Part shown: positions 1 through 8,500 of the stretch, piece after piece
Layout: each line of letters starts with the position of its first letter
How positions within the stretch are numbered: the first letter of the stretch is position 1
Assembly (NCBI GenBank): GCA_026125285.1
Contig: JAHCLO010000007.1
Coordinates: forward strand, 124,001 to 188,000
DNA length: 64,000 nucleotides
Source of the DNA: Verrucomicrobiia bacterium
GTDB taxonomy: Bacteria; Verrucomicrobiota; Verrucomicrobiia; Limisphaerales; JADLHS01
Reading direction: 5' to 3'
The notes under the pieces: model-generated
The model's database searches: none
What the model was told of the DNA's origin: nothing
Seen by the model: the letters and a program-made list of their open reading frames with translations, nothing else
Program-made: the position numbers and the translations under genes

Positions 1-900
1 GATGAAGTCATCATGGTATTGAGTTTCATGCCGGGTTCTGGGCTGATCCACCAACGGAAACCAGCGCAGTACGCGGCTCTTGAACTCTTGCAGGCCAATG
101 CTCTCCAAAGCGAACGTAGCCTTCTTGCTCCAAGCCGGCGTGGGTGCAGCCGCAGTGGCTGACTTGCAGTGACTCAACAACGTCGTCCAATCACCACGCA
201 AGTCTTCCGGCATCGCGGCAAGGTCGGCGAGGGCGGCTTCAGACCACGCCTCACCCGGAGCGAATTGAGGGATCGCCCCACGCCTGACCAGTTTCTCAAT
301 CCGGCGTCTCCACCTCCGGAATTCCAAGTTCGCGCCCTGCGAAACGAGACTCCCTGCAATGGTTTGGAGTTTGTCCAACGATCCGGGAAGCAGCCCTTCG
401 CTTCTATGCACTCGTTCACAGATATCGAGAACAGACTCGACCGGGTAGTAGTTTGGGATTGTCGTAGGATTGACATCGAACCGCTCCAGCAGCAAATCCA
501 CCTGCTGCGGTGTGAAGGACAGGGGCCGACGCAGAATCCAGCGCAAGAGCGTCTTTAACGCCAAGTAATTCTCGCTTTGTTTCCGAAGCCCGAGTGCTTC
601 AGGCGTCACCAGCCACATCATACGTTCCACGAGAGCCAGCACCAACACCACGAGGTCCTCATTGGGCTTGGCCAGAATCTCTCGTGTTGTTTCGTCTTGT
701 CCCTTGCGATAGGGGTAATCCGCGAGCCGGACAGGCACTTTTGTATAGAACTCGTTGATGCAGCGGTGCGCCCGGAGAAACGGCGAGTCTGAGCGGACTG
801 GGAAGCCGTCAGGTCCCCTGCTGACAGTCGGTGGCGGAATTGCCGGGGGCGTTGAGCCATGTGAATTCTTTCCACGGTTGAAGAGACGATCCAGGAACAT
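1..900 (-). CDS. Hypothetical protein, 3' end outside window
   Basis: An uninterrupted minus-strand reading frame runs from an ATG at 900 to the left edge of the window, giving at least 300 residues without a stop. The protein starts MFLDRLFNRGKN, has a Pro-rich stretch near residues 17-35, then is soluble and mostly helical. I do not recognise a domain with confidence. The next gene family on this strand (the 130-aa proteins at 1863 and 3384) is, to my recollection, often seen beside DUF4132/WGR (MolR-like) proteins, so this could be the N-terminal part of such a protein; that is a weak inference. No signal peptide or membrane segment is visible. Confidence 0.7.
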   Translation of the reverse strand, partial: MFLDRLFNRGKNSHGSTPPAIPPPTVSRGPDGFPVRSDSPFLRAHRCINEFYTKVPVRLADYPYRKGQDETTREILAKPNEDLVVLVLALVERMMWLVTPEALGLRKQSENYLALKTLLRWILRRPLSFTPQQVDLLLERFDVNPTTIPNYYPVESVLDICERVHRSEGLLPGSLDKLQTIAGSLVSQGANLEFRRWRRRIEKLVRRGAIPQFAPGEAWSEAALADLAAMPEDLRGDWTTLLSHCKSATAAAPTPAWSKKATFALESIGLQEFKSRVLRWFPLVDQPRTRHETQYHDDFI

Positions 901-926
901 GGTGGAAGCTCAGTTGAACCGACAGT

Positions 927-1085
927 TCACCCTCCCACCAGCGGCACGAGCTTCACAAAGCTGACCTCGGTTTCCGGCGTGACGGTGAAGGCCTCGTCCA
1001 GGCTCTCCGCCTGCCGGTCGCCGACGAGGACGAAGAAGCCATTGCGCGCGAAGGCGTCCAGCGCGCGGCAGTATCGCTCCTCCAA
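927..1085 (-). pseudogene. 3' fragment of the 130-aa conserved protein (copy 1)
   Basis: This stretch encodes only the last ~52 residues of the family found complete at 1863-2255 and 3384-3776, from LEERYCRALDAF to the shared C-terminus FVKLVPLVGG. The first ~78 codons are missing and the 5' boundary abuts the end of the DUF5615 gene at 1094. It is best explained as a leftover of a tandem duplication in which the 5' part was deleted. Confidence 0.75.
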
Positions 1086-1093
1086 TCCGACAG

Positions 1094-1447
1094 TCATCGC
1101 AGTGGCAGGTAGCGGACTTGCCCTTCCCACTCGCCCGGCCGGCTGGCGGTGGCAATCAGGATGATGTCCTCGATGGCAATGCGAATCGGGACTTCGCGGT
1201 TGACTTCAAACACGCCCGGCATGGGTTGATTCAGGCGGACACGCTCCAAGGCAAAGTGAGTGATGGTCGCCGCATCATGCGTCAGCAACACGCGGCCCTC
1301 GGTTGCCACCCAAGCCAGGACCGCCAGATCATCCGCACCCGAGAGGCCGGCATCTTGCACCCGAACGATGTCTGCACCCGGGCAGCGGCGCAAGACACCG
1401 CGCAGGATGTCGTTGTTGAAGTTCTCGTCTGTGGCCAGCGGCAGCAT
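1094..1447 (-). CDS. DUF5615 PIN-like toxin
   Basis: 117 aa starting MLPLATDENFNNDILRG. The N-terminal acidic motif (DENF), the central HDAATITHFA segment and the short length fit the DUF5615/Mut7-C-like PIN-fold family, predicted RNase toxins. The start is taken at the ATG at 1447, five bases after the stop of the DUF433 gene (1453-1785), the usual antitoxin-toxin order. An in-frame TTG nine bases upstream is less likely. The 3' end abuts the fragment of the duplicated 130-aa gene. Toxicity is inferred from family and pairing. Confidence 0.8.
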   Translation of the reverse strand: MLPLATDENFNNDILRGVLRRCPGADIVRVQDAGLSGADDLAVLAWVATEGRVLLTHDAATITHFALERVRLNQPMPGVFEVNREVPIRIAIEDIILIATASRPGEWEGQVRYLPLR

Positions 1448-1452
1448 GAAAC

Positions 1453-1785
1453 TCAAGCCTTCGCGGCCTGTCGCGCGAGCAGGCGGCTGCGGATGCCGGC
1501 GGGTTCAAACCGCGCTTCGTTCGCCTGTCGGACGTGCTGGCGTTCTGCGTCACGCGTGCGCAAGTAGGTTTCCGCCTTGGGACGATGCTTCAAGTACCAG
1601 CCGAGCGCGGCGTACACCTCGGCCAGCGCGAGCGATGGGTATTGCTGCGTGATTTCCTCCGCTGTCGCACCTTCATCGAACGCGGCAGCAACCGTGTCAA
1701 ATGTCACTCGCGTGCTGCCGATCCGCCAGACGCCATCCGCACCGATGTGAATCGGAACGGCTTCGGTTTCGATAACTGCGTTCAT
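1453..1785 (-). CDS. DUF433 antitoxin
   Basis: 110 aa. The segment VWRIGSTRVTFDTVAAAF, followed by GATAEEITQQYPSLALAEVY, is the typical DUF433 winged-helix-like signature of antitoxins paired with DUF5615 toxins. The C-terminal ~35 residues are basic and charged and probably neutralise the toxin. It is five bases upstream of the toxin, so the pair is an operon and probably autoregulated. Upstream at about 1800-1830 a short remnant reading MSRMLN-stop matches the first residues of the UPF0175 gene in the second cassette, so a UPF0175 gene has been lost here. Confidence 0.85.
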   Translation of the reverse strand: MNAVIETEAVPIHIGADGVWRIGSTRVTFDTVAAAFDEGATAEEITQQYPSLALAEVYAALGWYLKHRPKAETYLRTRDAERQHVRQANEARFEPAGIRSRLLARQAAKA

Positions 1786-1862
1786 GGTTTCACCTAGTTG
1801 AGCATGCGGCTCATGTGGGACGGATAGCGCAGGCGGAGCGAAATGTCGAGGCTCAGATACCT

Positions 1863-2255
1863 TCATCCTCCCACCAGCGGCACGAGCTTCACAAAGCTGA
1901 CCTCGGTTTCCGGCGTGACGGTGAATTCCTCGTCCAGGCTCTCGGCCTGCCGGTCGCCGACGAGAACGAAGAAGCCGTTGCGCGCGAAGGCCTCCAGCGC
2001 GCGGGCGTATTGCTCCTCCCAATCCAGCGTGCGCGGCTTGCACAACTTGAAGCCGTTGAGCGCCCGCTCCGTGTCCGTGGGCTGGACGAGGCCGCGGAAG
2101 AGCGTCGCGCCGGAGCGATTGTGGTCCTGCACCTCCTGGTAGATACGGGCGCGGATGAGTTCGCGCACGGTCAATCGCTCGGCGAGGTGGTCGAGGGTGA
2201 AGGTGTGGAGCTTCTGGCCGGAAGCCGTGGCGTCGGAAACCTGGAGCGTTGCCAT
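1863..2255 (-). CDS. Conserved 130-aa protein of the duplicated cassette (copy 2)
   Basis: Starts MATLQVSDATASGQK, then a helical segment with RLTVRELIRARIYQEV, a middle GLVQPTDTERALNGFK, and the C-terminal NGFFVLVGDRQAESLDE and FVKLVPLVGG. Complete and about 90 percent identical by eye to copy 3 at 3384-3776. I do not know a function. Genes like this are, as I recall, neighbours of DUF4132 proteins, which would fit the partial gene at the left edge. The ATG at 2255 was chosen because it aligns with copy 3; a longer frame to 2291 is not shared. Confidence 0.75.
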   Translation of the reverse strand: MATLQVSDATASGQKLHTFTLDHLAERLTVRELIRARIYQEVQDHNRSGATLFRGLVQPTDTERALNGFKLCKPRTLDWEEQYARALEAFARNGFFVLVGDRQAESLDEEFTVTPETEVSFVKLVPLVGG

Positions 2256-2428
2256 AAGTTGAGCGGACTCTACAAACCCGACTGTCGGCAAGCAAGTGGT
2301 TGAATGATTTCAGGTTGAGCTTCAGTGGCTTCATGCGAGCCACCAGGTTTCATCCCGTTCCCGGCCGGGATGACGATCCGGCAACGGATGACAGGGGCTG
2401 AAGGTGTGCGTAACGGACGGGATTGTGC

Positions 2429-2810
2429 TTACGACTTGGAAACCTTCGGCAAGGGCAACCGGCGGATGCGTATGCCACGCGGCGTGATGGAGATTGCGAC
2501 GCCGTCCTCAATCTCCACGGCCCGGGCTGGGAACGCCCGCCTCAGCAACGCGGCGAACGTGTCGTGAACCAATCCTTCAATCCGCACACGAATGACGGAA
2601 GGCTTCCGGGCGCCACTCAAAGCGAGCAGTTGGTGAAAGTCCGCGTCGAGAGTGACCACCGCCCGCCCTTCTTCGGCGGCTCGCGTGAGAAACACTGCAT
2701 CGTCGGGGTGCGAATCCAACTTCGCGAGTGTGGACGACATCCCAACCGGCCTCGCGGAGCAGCGCCACAGCACGCCAGGGCGTTCCCTGATCAAGCAGGA
2801 GCTTCATCAA
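2429..2810 (-). pseudogene. DUF5615 toxin with a single-base frameshift
   Basis: The N-terminal half (MKLLLDQGTPWRAVALLREA to HTREVG) lies in the frame starting at 2810, and the C-terminal half (PDDAVFLTRAAEEGRAVVTL and on to the end at 2429) lies in another frame. The switch is near 2716-2728, between HTREVGF and SHPDDAVF. Joined, the two halves make a normal DUF5615 protein of ~125 aa. Either the toxin is inactivated or the base is a sequencing error. The DUF433 antitoxin upstream overlaps it by four bases (ATGA) and is intact. Confidence 0.8.
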
Positions 2811-3037
2811 GCGGCGAGCTCCTGAACTTCACCGCTCAAACACGCAGCCGCATAGGCCAGTGCTTGTTTGATGTCCGCTTCCTCGAGGTCGGGGTAGTCC
2901 TTCAGTAGCTCTTCGCGATTGGGATAATTCGCCAAGGCTTCCAACACGCGCTGCACCGTGATGCGCAAACCGCGGATACAGGGTTGGCCGTTCATCTTCT
3001 TGGGATCGCAGGTGATGCGGTTGAATTCGGTTTTCAT
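2807..3037 (-). CDS. DUF433 antitoxin
   Basis: 76 aa: ITCDPKKMNGQPCIRGLRIT is the classic DUF433 signature, followed by VLEALANYPNREELLKDYPDLE and ADIKQALAYAA. It overlaps the UPF0175 gene upstream and the DUF5615 toxin downstream by four bases each (ATGA), so the three are translationally coupled. Predicted to bind its own promoter and the toxin (family knowledge). Confidence 0.88.
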   Translation of the reverse strand: MKTEFNRITCDPKKMNGQPCIRGLRITVQRVLEALANYPNREELLKDYPDLEEADIKQALAYAAACLSGEVQELAA

Positions 3038-3333
3038 GCTTTCACGGGTGCAAGTCGTTGGTGGCTGTTTAGGGCTTGGTCGGCATGAGTCAGGTCACAC
3101 GCCAGTTCGTCGGCTTCCGTCTGGATCGGTGAGACAGCAAAGCGGTTTAACTCATGAAGGAAGACAACCTTGGGCAGACCGGCGAGTGCCGCGGCTTGAG
3201 TTGAAGAAAGCCAGCCGGTTTCAAACAGCTTCACAGCCATGGCCAGTTTGGCTTCCTGCTCGAACTCACCCGGCGAAAGTTGCAGCGAGTCTGGCAGGCT
3301 CTCCGGATAGTCCAATGTCAGCGTGCGGCTCAT
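3034..3333 (-). CDS. UPF0175 family antitoxin-like protein
   Basis: 99 aa beginning MSRTLTLDYPESLPDSL and containing FEQEAKLAMAVKLFETGWL and SSTQAAALAGLPKVVFLHEL, which match UPF0175, a small helix-turn-helix family that usually pairs with a PIN toxin. Here it sits directly upstream of DUF433-DUF5615, so the cassette seems to hold two antitoxin-like genes for one toxin. The C-terminal ~25 residues are longer than in typical members. Confidence 0.75.
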   Translation of the reverse strand: MSRTLTLDYPESLPDSLQLSPGEFEQEAKLAMAVKLFETGWLSSTQAAALAGLPKVVFLHELNRFAVSPIQTEADELACDLTHADQALNSHQRLAPVKA

Positions 3334-3383
3334 GCAGGACGGATAACGCAGGCGAAGCGGATTGTCGAGGCTTCAGAAGCGGT

Positions 3384-3776
3384 TCACCCGCCCACCAACG
3401 GCACGAACTTCACGAAGCTGACCTCGGTTTCCGGCGTGACGGTGAAGGCCTCGTCCAGGTTCTCCGCCTGCCGGTCGCCGACGAGAATGAAGAAGCCGTT
3501 GCGCGCAAAGGCGTCCGGCGCGCGGGCGTATTGCTCCTCCCAATCCAGCGTGCGAGGCCGGCTGAACTTGAAGCCGTTGAGCGTCCGCTCCGTGTCCGTG
3601 GGCTGGACGAGGCCGCGGAAGAGCGTCGCGCCGGAGCGATTGTGGTCCTGCACCTCCTGGTAGATGCGGGCGCGGATGAGTTCGCGCACGGTCAATCGCT
3701 CGGCGAGGTGGTCGAGGGTAAAGGTGTGGAGCTCCTGGCCGGAAGCCTTGGCGTCGGAAACCTGGAGCGTTGCCAT
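3384..3776 (-). CDS. Conserved 130-aa protein of the duplicated cassette (copy 3)
   Basis: Begins MATLQVSDAKASGQELH and ends FVKFVPLVGG; near-identical to copy 2 (1863-2255). First gene of the second cassette, followed by UPF0175, DUF433 and DUF5615 on the same strand. Function unknown. Confidence 0.75.
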   Translation of the reverse strand: MATLQVSDAKASGQELHTFTLDHLAERLTVRELIRARIYQEVQDHNRSGATLFRGLVQPTDTERTLNGFKFSRPRTLDWEEQYARAPDAFARNGFFILVGDRQAENLDEAFTVTPETEVSFVKFVPLVGG

Positions 3777-3871
3777 AGGTTGAGTCGGACTCTAAAAATC
3801 CGCCCTTTGGCGCGCAAGCCACAGCAAGAGTCCGGAAGGGAGCGTGACGTAGCCTCTTTGCGCCCAGCAAA

Positions 3872-3893
3872 AAGGCCGCCGTGCGGTGGCCTT
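3872..3893 (-). terminator. Rho-independent terminator of the Gfo/Idh gene
   Basis: On the minus strand a 9-bp GC-rich stem (AAGGCCACC pairing with GGCGGCCTT, one G:U) with a CGCA-type loop is followed by a run of five T. It lies ~25 bases past the stop codon of the oxidoreductase at 3919. Confidence 0.8.
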
Positions 3894-3918
3894 GAGTATC
3901 AGAGAAACGCGGTTCAGG

Positions 3919-4992
3919 TTATGCCAGCCCGAATTCCTTCTTGTTCTGCTCACAGGAAACCAGGACGGGTTTGTCGGCGACCTTGGTTTTGAGCAGGGTT
4001 TGTTCGTCTGCGCCGGTCGTGAGCGGGAGAGCGATCTGACCGCCTGCGCAGGCCGAACGTTGCAACGCCAGCATGACTTCCGCGCCGAGGCAGGCGTGTT
4101 CGAGGTTGCACTGGTGAACCTTCTGGTCGTCGTCCAGCCAGTCGGCCATCTCCTGGATGTAGGGCGGCATATCGGCGTCGTAATTCATAGCGCCCTCGCC
4201 GCTTTGCGCGCCGCCGCTCTTGGTGACCGCGCGCCAGCCGCCGTTGGTCAGGACTTCCGCGAAGCCTTCCGTGCCCTGCGCGCCGATGCGGTTCTTGCCC
4301 CACCATTTGGCGACTTCGGGCTGGTCGGGCGCACCGGCACCGCACTCATAGATGCCGCGCACGCCGTTGGCGAATTGCACGAAACCCGCGATGTAATCAG
4401 GCGACGGATGATTGTCGGTGAACTTGGCGCGGCCCGCCGCCTGCGCCATCGCCCAGACCCCCGGGGCGTAGTCGTTGTACCACATCGAGTAGTCAATCAT
4501 GTGCGACAGCATGTGCGTCATCCACCCGGTCGCCGTGCCGTAAACCGTGTGAACGCGGCCGAGCGCGCCGCTGGCGACGATCTCTTTGATCTTTTGGTAA
4601 TGCTTGCCGTAGCGGTGCTGGTGGCTGACGACGGCTTTCGCGCCCGCCTTGCGAATCAGGTCGCGGATGCTCAGGACTTCCGCGCTGGTCAGGGCGACAG
4701 GTTTCTCGAAGGCAATCAACTTCGCGCCGGAATCCAGCGCTGCCTGGATCATCGGCGTGCGGAGATTTGGCAGGGTGCAGAAGCAGAAGACATCCGGTTT
4801 CACCGCTTTGGCGAGCGCGGCGGCATCGGAACTCTTTTCCGGATTGCCCAGCTTGGCGGCGGCGTCATCGAGCCGTTTGGCGTCAATGTCGCAGATGCCG
4901 ACGACTGTGAATTTGGGATTGGCGTTGAAGGAGGTGGCGTGGTGCATGCCGCGCTTGCCCATGCCGACGACGAGGACTTTGTATTGTTTCAT
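3919..4992 (-). CDS. Gfo/Idh/MocA-family oxidoreductase
   Basis: 357 aa, the usual length. Residues 5-16 (KVLVVGMGKRGM) form the Rossmann dinucleotide-binding loop, and EKP at 96-98 is the family's conserved catalytic/cofactor motif. The C-terminal half is the beta-sheet substrate domain. Such enzymes oxidise or epimerise sugars or sugar nucleotides with NAD(P). The DegT aminotransferase at 9315 on the same strand would be a natural pathway partner, for example oxidation then transamination of a UDP-sugar. A 5' fragment of a second copy lies at 9165-9233, next to that aminotransferase, suggesting the two genes were once adjacent. Substrate not determinable. Confidence 0.88.
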   Translation of the reverse strand: MKQYKVLVVGMGKRGMHHATSFNANPKFTVVGICDIDAKRLDDAAAKLGNPEKSSDAAALAKAVKPDVFCFCTLPNLRTPMIQAALDSGAKLIAFEKPVALTSAEVLSIRDLIRKAGAKAVVSHQHRYGKHYQKIKEIVASGALGRVHTVYGTATGWMTHMLSHMIDYSMWYNDYAPGVWAMAQAAGRAKFTDNHPSPDYIAGFVQFANGVRGIYECGAGAPDQPEVAKWWGKNRIGAQGTEGFAEVLTNGGWRAVTKSGGAQSGEGAMNYDADMPPYIQEMADWLDDDQKVHQCNLEHACLGAEVMLALQRSACAGGQIALPLTTGADEQTLLKTKVADKPVLVSCEQNKKEFGLA

Positions 4993-5040
4993 GGTTTTAT
5001 GTTCAAAACTGCCGGTGAGAAGTCAGCCGTCACGTGGCCG

Positions 5041-5256
5041 TCATAAATCCTCTAGTTTGAGCCCTGTTCGCCGCGCAATCCTAGCCATCATTCGCGGCCC
5101 GATTTCTTCCCGATCGTGAAAGGCGAAAACGAAATCTGGCGAACCTTGGCGCGCTAGGATTTTGTGCGATCCACCGGATTGACGTTTGATTTGCCACCCA
5201 ATGCGCAACAAGGCTGCGAGGACCTCGCGGGCCTTGGCCGAACCCCAGTAGCTCAT
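5041..5256 (-). CDS. hicA: HicA-like toxin
   Basis: 71 aa with the small dsRBD-like HicA fold: a helix with AREVLAALLRIGWQIKRQ, then GSHKIL with the conserved Gly-Ser-His catalytic motif, and a C-terminal RIARRTGL segment. HicA proteins are mRNA interferases. It overlaps the HicB gene upstream by four bases, so the order is hicB-hicA, reversed from the commonest hicA-hicB order. Confidence 0.85.
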   Translation of the reverse strand: MSYWGSAKAREVLAALLRIGWQIKRQSGGSHKILARQGSPDFVFAFHDREEIGPRMMARIARRTGLKLEDL

Positions 5257-5459
5257 GCGGCGACTGTGAAAGCCTCCGCGAGGGCAGGAATGGACTCGCC
5301 GTTCTCAACGCGATCTGCAATGACGCGCAGCGCCAGCGCCTTCACACGCGCGATGGCCTGTTCACTGGTCTGGCCGTATGCCATCACACCGGGCAGGTCT
5401 GGGACTTCGGCGATCCACCGGCCGTCATCCTCGCGCTCTACTTCAATCTGAAGATTCAT
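5253..5459 (-). CDS. hicB: HicB-like antitoxin
   Basis: 68 aa. The RWIAEVPDLPGVMAYGQT segment is the HicB partial RNase H-like core (typically DLPGV..G.T), followed by a helix. No C-terminal DNA-binding domain is present, so this is the short HicB type. Four-base overlap with hicA supports a type II toxin-antitoxin pair. Confidence 0.87.
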   Translation of the reverse strand: MNLQIEVEREDDGRWIAEVPDLPGVMAYGQTSEQAIARVKALALRVIADRVENGESIPALAEAFTVAA

Positions 5460-5521
5460 GGCTGCAATCTATATTCGAGGGGTTAGTTGTCCAAGTCAAA
5501 ACCGGGCGCGAATGGCTTCAA

Positions 5522-8500
5522 TCACCAGCGCCTAACGCGATAATATCGTGTAGAAGAAATGGCGTGCGTATCAGTCAAAAGTCTCGTCTTTCCGTCACCA
5601 GCTATCAGCGGCAAAGGAATCCAAGGACTTTCATCCAAAAGATCTCGATATTCTAACCGGTAAATGCGGCCGCTCTGCGTCGGCAGCGCGAGGGTAAACA
5701 CATTCCCGGCACGCTGAACGTGTGATACGAGGGCATGCAGTACAGGCGGGTGCTGACCAAGCAGGGCCATGTCGTGGTCTGAGCCGGCTGCAATCGCAAC
5801 CACGTTAGAAAGACCCAACATCGCCACCGCCGGAACGTAATGAGTGCCAACGTAATAATGCCCCCAAGAAACCACGGAACCATCAGTCTTGAGCGCGCAA
5901 CAATGCCAATCTCCAGCCGCGATTGCCACGACGTTGCTTAAATTAACAGGAACGTTGGTCTGACCACGGCTGTTGTCCCCCCACGCGATAACAGTCCCGT
6001 CTTGTTTCAGGGCTGTCCCGTGCAAATGACCGGCAGCGATTGCAACAATGTTACTGACGCCTGAAGGCGGGGGTGGTTGCCCCCAACCGACAATGGTGCC
6101 ATCTGATTTTAGGACGAGATTCCCGAGGTCCCCGGCAGCAATGGCTACTACATTCGACAAACCGACAGGAGCGGTGTTTATGTACCCCCAAGAAGTTACT
6201 GTGCCATCGGCTTTCAAGGCTAGCCAATGGCTTCCTCCCGCTGCAATGCCGACAACGTTGGATAAGTCGGTCGGAACATTAAGCAGTTGATAGGATCTAT
6301 CGCCCCAAACAACTACTGTCCCGTCGATTTGTAAAGCCATGCTGAAATCCCCACCACGACCTGCAATGGCCACGCTGTTAGTGAGGTTGGGAGGCACATT
6401 CGTTTGTCCGGAGTTGTTTGCGCCCCATGCCAGTATCGATCCGTCTTCTTTCAAGACCGTACTGTGGTGGTAGCCACCCGCGAGGGCGAGGACATTGGAA
6501 AGCCCAAGAGGTACGTTTGTCTGGCCAAATGAGTTAGCGCCCCATGCAACGACGTGCGCTATCTCGAGGGTTGCGCCAATTGTGCTCGTAGAACCCGCGG
6601 TGTTGGTCACGAGCAATGTGTAGGTTCCGATATTGACAGCCTGAACACTCGTTATAGTCAACATGCAATTCGTCGCGCCCGGCAAGTTCGTGCCATTAAG
6701 CAACCACTGAAACTCGAAAGGAGGCGTCCCTGACACGGCGGCCAAGAACGTTGCGGGTCGACCGGGCGCAACTGCCAGACTCGTGGGTTGGGACACTATG
6801 AAAGGACTCGTCGCTCCCGGGCTGACGGTAAGCGAATCCAGCCAGGCTGTACCTTGCCACTCGAGCTGCGTTTGGGTCCCCTCTGCATACGTCCACCGGA
6901 GCATATGCGGGCCAGCACCAAGGTAGAGAGTTTGCGGACGCCAATCCGACTCACCCGATATCGAGGCTTTTGCCGCGCCATCGATAGAAATCGAAAGAAA
7001 GTCAAGGTTGGTTAGCGATGAAACCCTCCACCAAAAATCCAAAGTTGCGGGGCCGGGAATCACCGCCTGAAGTGTAGAACTCTGGCCATTAGTGATTGGC
7101 CCGCTTTGAGCCGCTAGCCCGTCTCGCGTCACTGAATCTTGCACGAACCACGGCGCATCACCCACGGTCTCCCAAGCTAGGTTGGTCGTACCCAAGACCC
7201 GACCAAAATCATTACTCACCAAAACTGAAATCGTGAACACGCAATTGAGGAGATTGCCGCCGAAAAGCGCACTGACACTGACAGAGTGATCGCCTGCAGA
7301 AAACACTGAGCCTGACGATGGCGAATAATTGAGGACAGCGCCGGGAGTCGCGTACGCCGGGCCGTATGTAACAGTCTCAGAGGTCTGACCAGCCGGAGCA
7401 ATGACGACGAGATTTGAAGGGCAAAACAGAAACTCGCAGGGTGGCTGGATTGGATCGCTCGGTACAAACTCAAAAGCACCAATGTCGATTCTCGGCGGGA
7501 GGTTGGTGCTTCCGGCTAGGATGCGGGGTGTGCCACCCAAATCCGTAGGCAGGATTATGCGTGCAGCGTTTGTCCCGGCGTCAATACAAGGCGAATTCAC
7601 CAACAGATGAAAATTCTGCCCGGGTTGGCAAACGAGGTACGGGTTTGTGGAGATGTTTCCTGCCGACCCGATTACATTGGTCGCGGGGCCAGACAGAACT
7701 GCTCCCGCAGTAGCATAAAAGTTGTTGCAGTGGAAAATGCCGGCTCCTCCCAACAGCGGCGGATTGCCGACCACAACATTGTTCATGACTTCTGTCTCGG
7801 TTGCGTAATCACTCGTGTCGATGCCAGCCCGGCCATTGTCCGCTATGGTGTTATTGTAAGCCCAAGGACCGCGTGGGCCACCAGCAGGCGCCTTAAGGCT
7901 GAGGCCATTCCCACCATTTGCGGTCACCAGATTCTGGATGACGTTGACTTTGTACGTATTGGCCATGTTCAAACCATCGCCCCGGTTGGAACTAATCATA
8001 TTGTTACGTATCTCAGGCCCTGGCGAAAGCCACCCAGCCCCATCCGCAGCCCAAAGTGATATGCCACCGCCGTTACCAACGAAAGCGTTACCCTCCAACC
8101 AAGCGCCTTCCCCCCACCAGCATTCTACAGCCCAGCCAAGACACCCCTTGATGACGTTGTTCCTAAGCACCGTGGCGTGAGAATCCTCAATGTAAGCTCC
8201 AGTTCCACAGTTCACGATTAGGTTTGAGGTAATCACCTGTGATGATCCTCCCTTTACATAGATTCCACGGTTGCTGTTGGTTATTGTGAATCCGCCTAGC
8301 AGCGCGTCAACAGTCGCTTCGAACGAGACAGCTGTCGCCCCAGGCGCAGTTATGAAAGTGGCAGACGGACCTGCCGCGCTTACAACGTGCGCACGCTTCG
8401 TTCCGAATTGAACGGACCCCGTGTAAAGTCCGGGCCCGACGACGATCTTGTCCACGGCAAAGGGGCTAATGTTGTTCATCGCACTTTGGATCGTCGGATA

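Noticed and set aside
3886..5046. Long plus-strand frame opposite the Gfo/Idh gene.
   Set aside because: Antisense shadow of a well-conserved minus-strand enzyme in high-GC DNA; no domain and no start signal.
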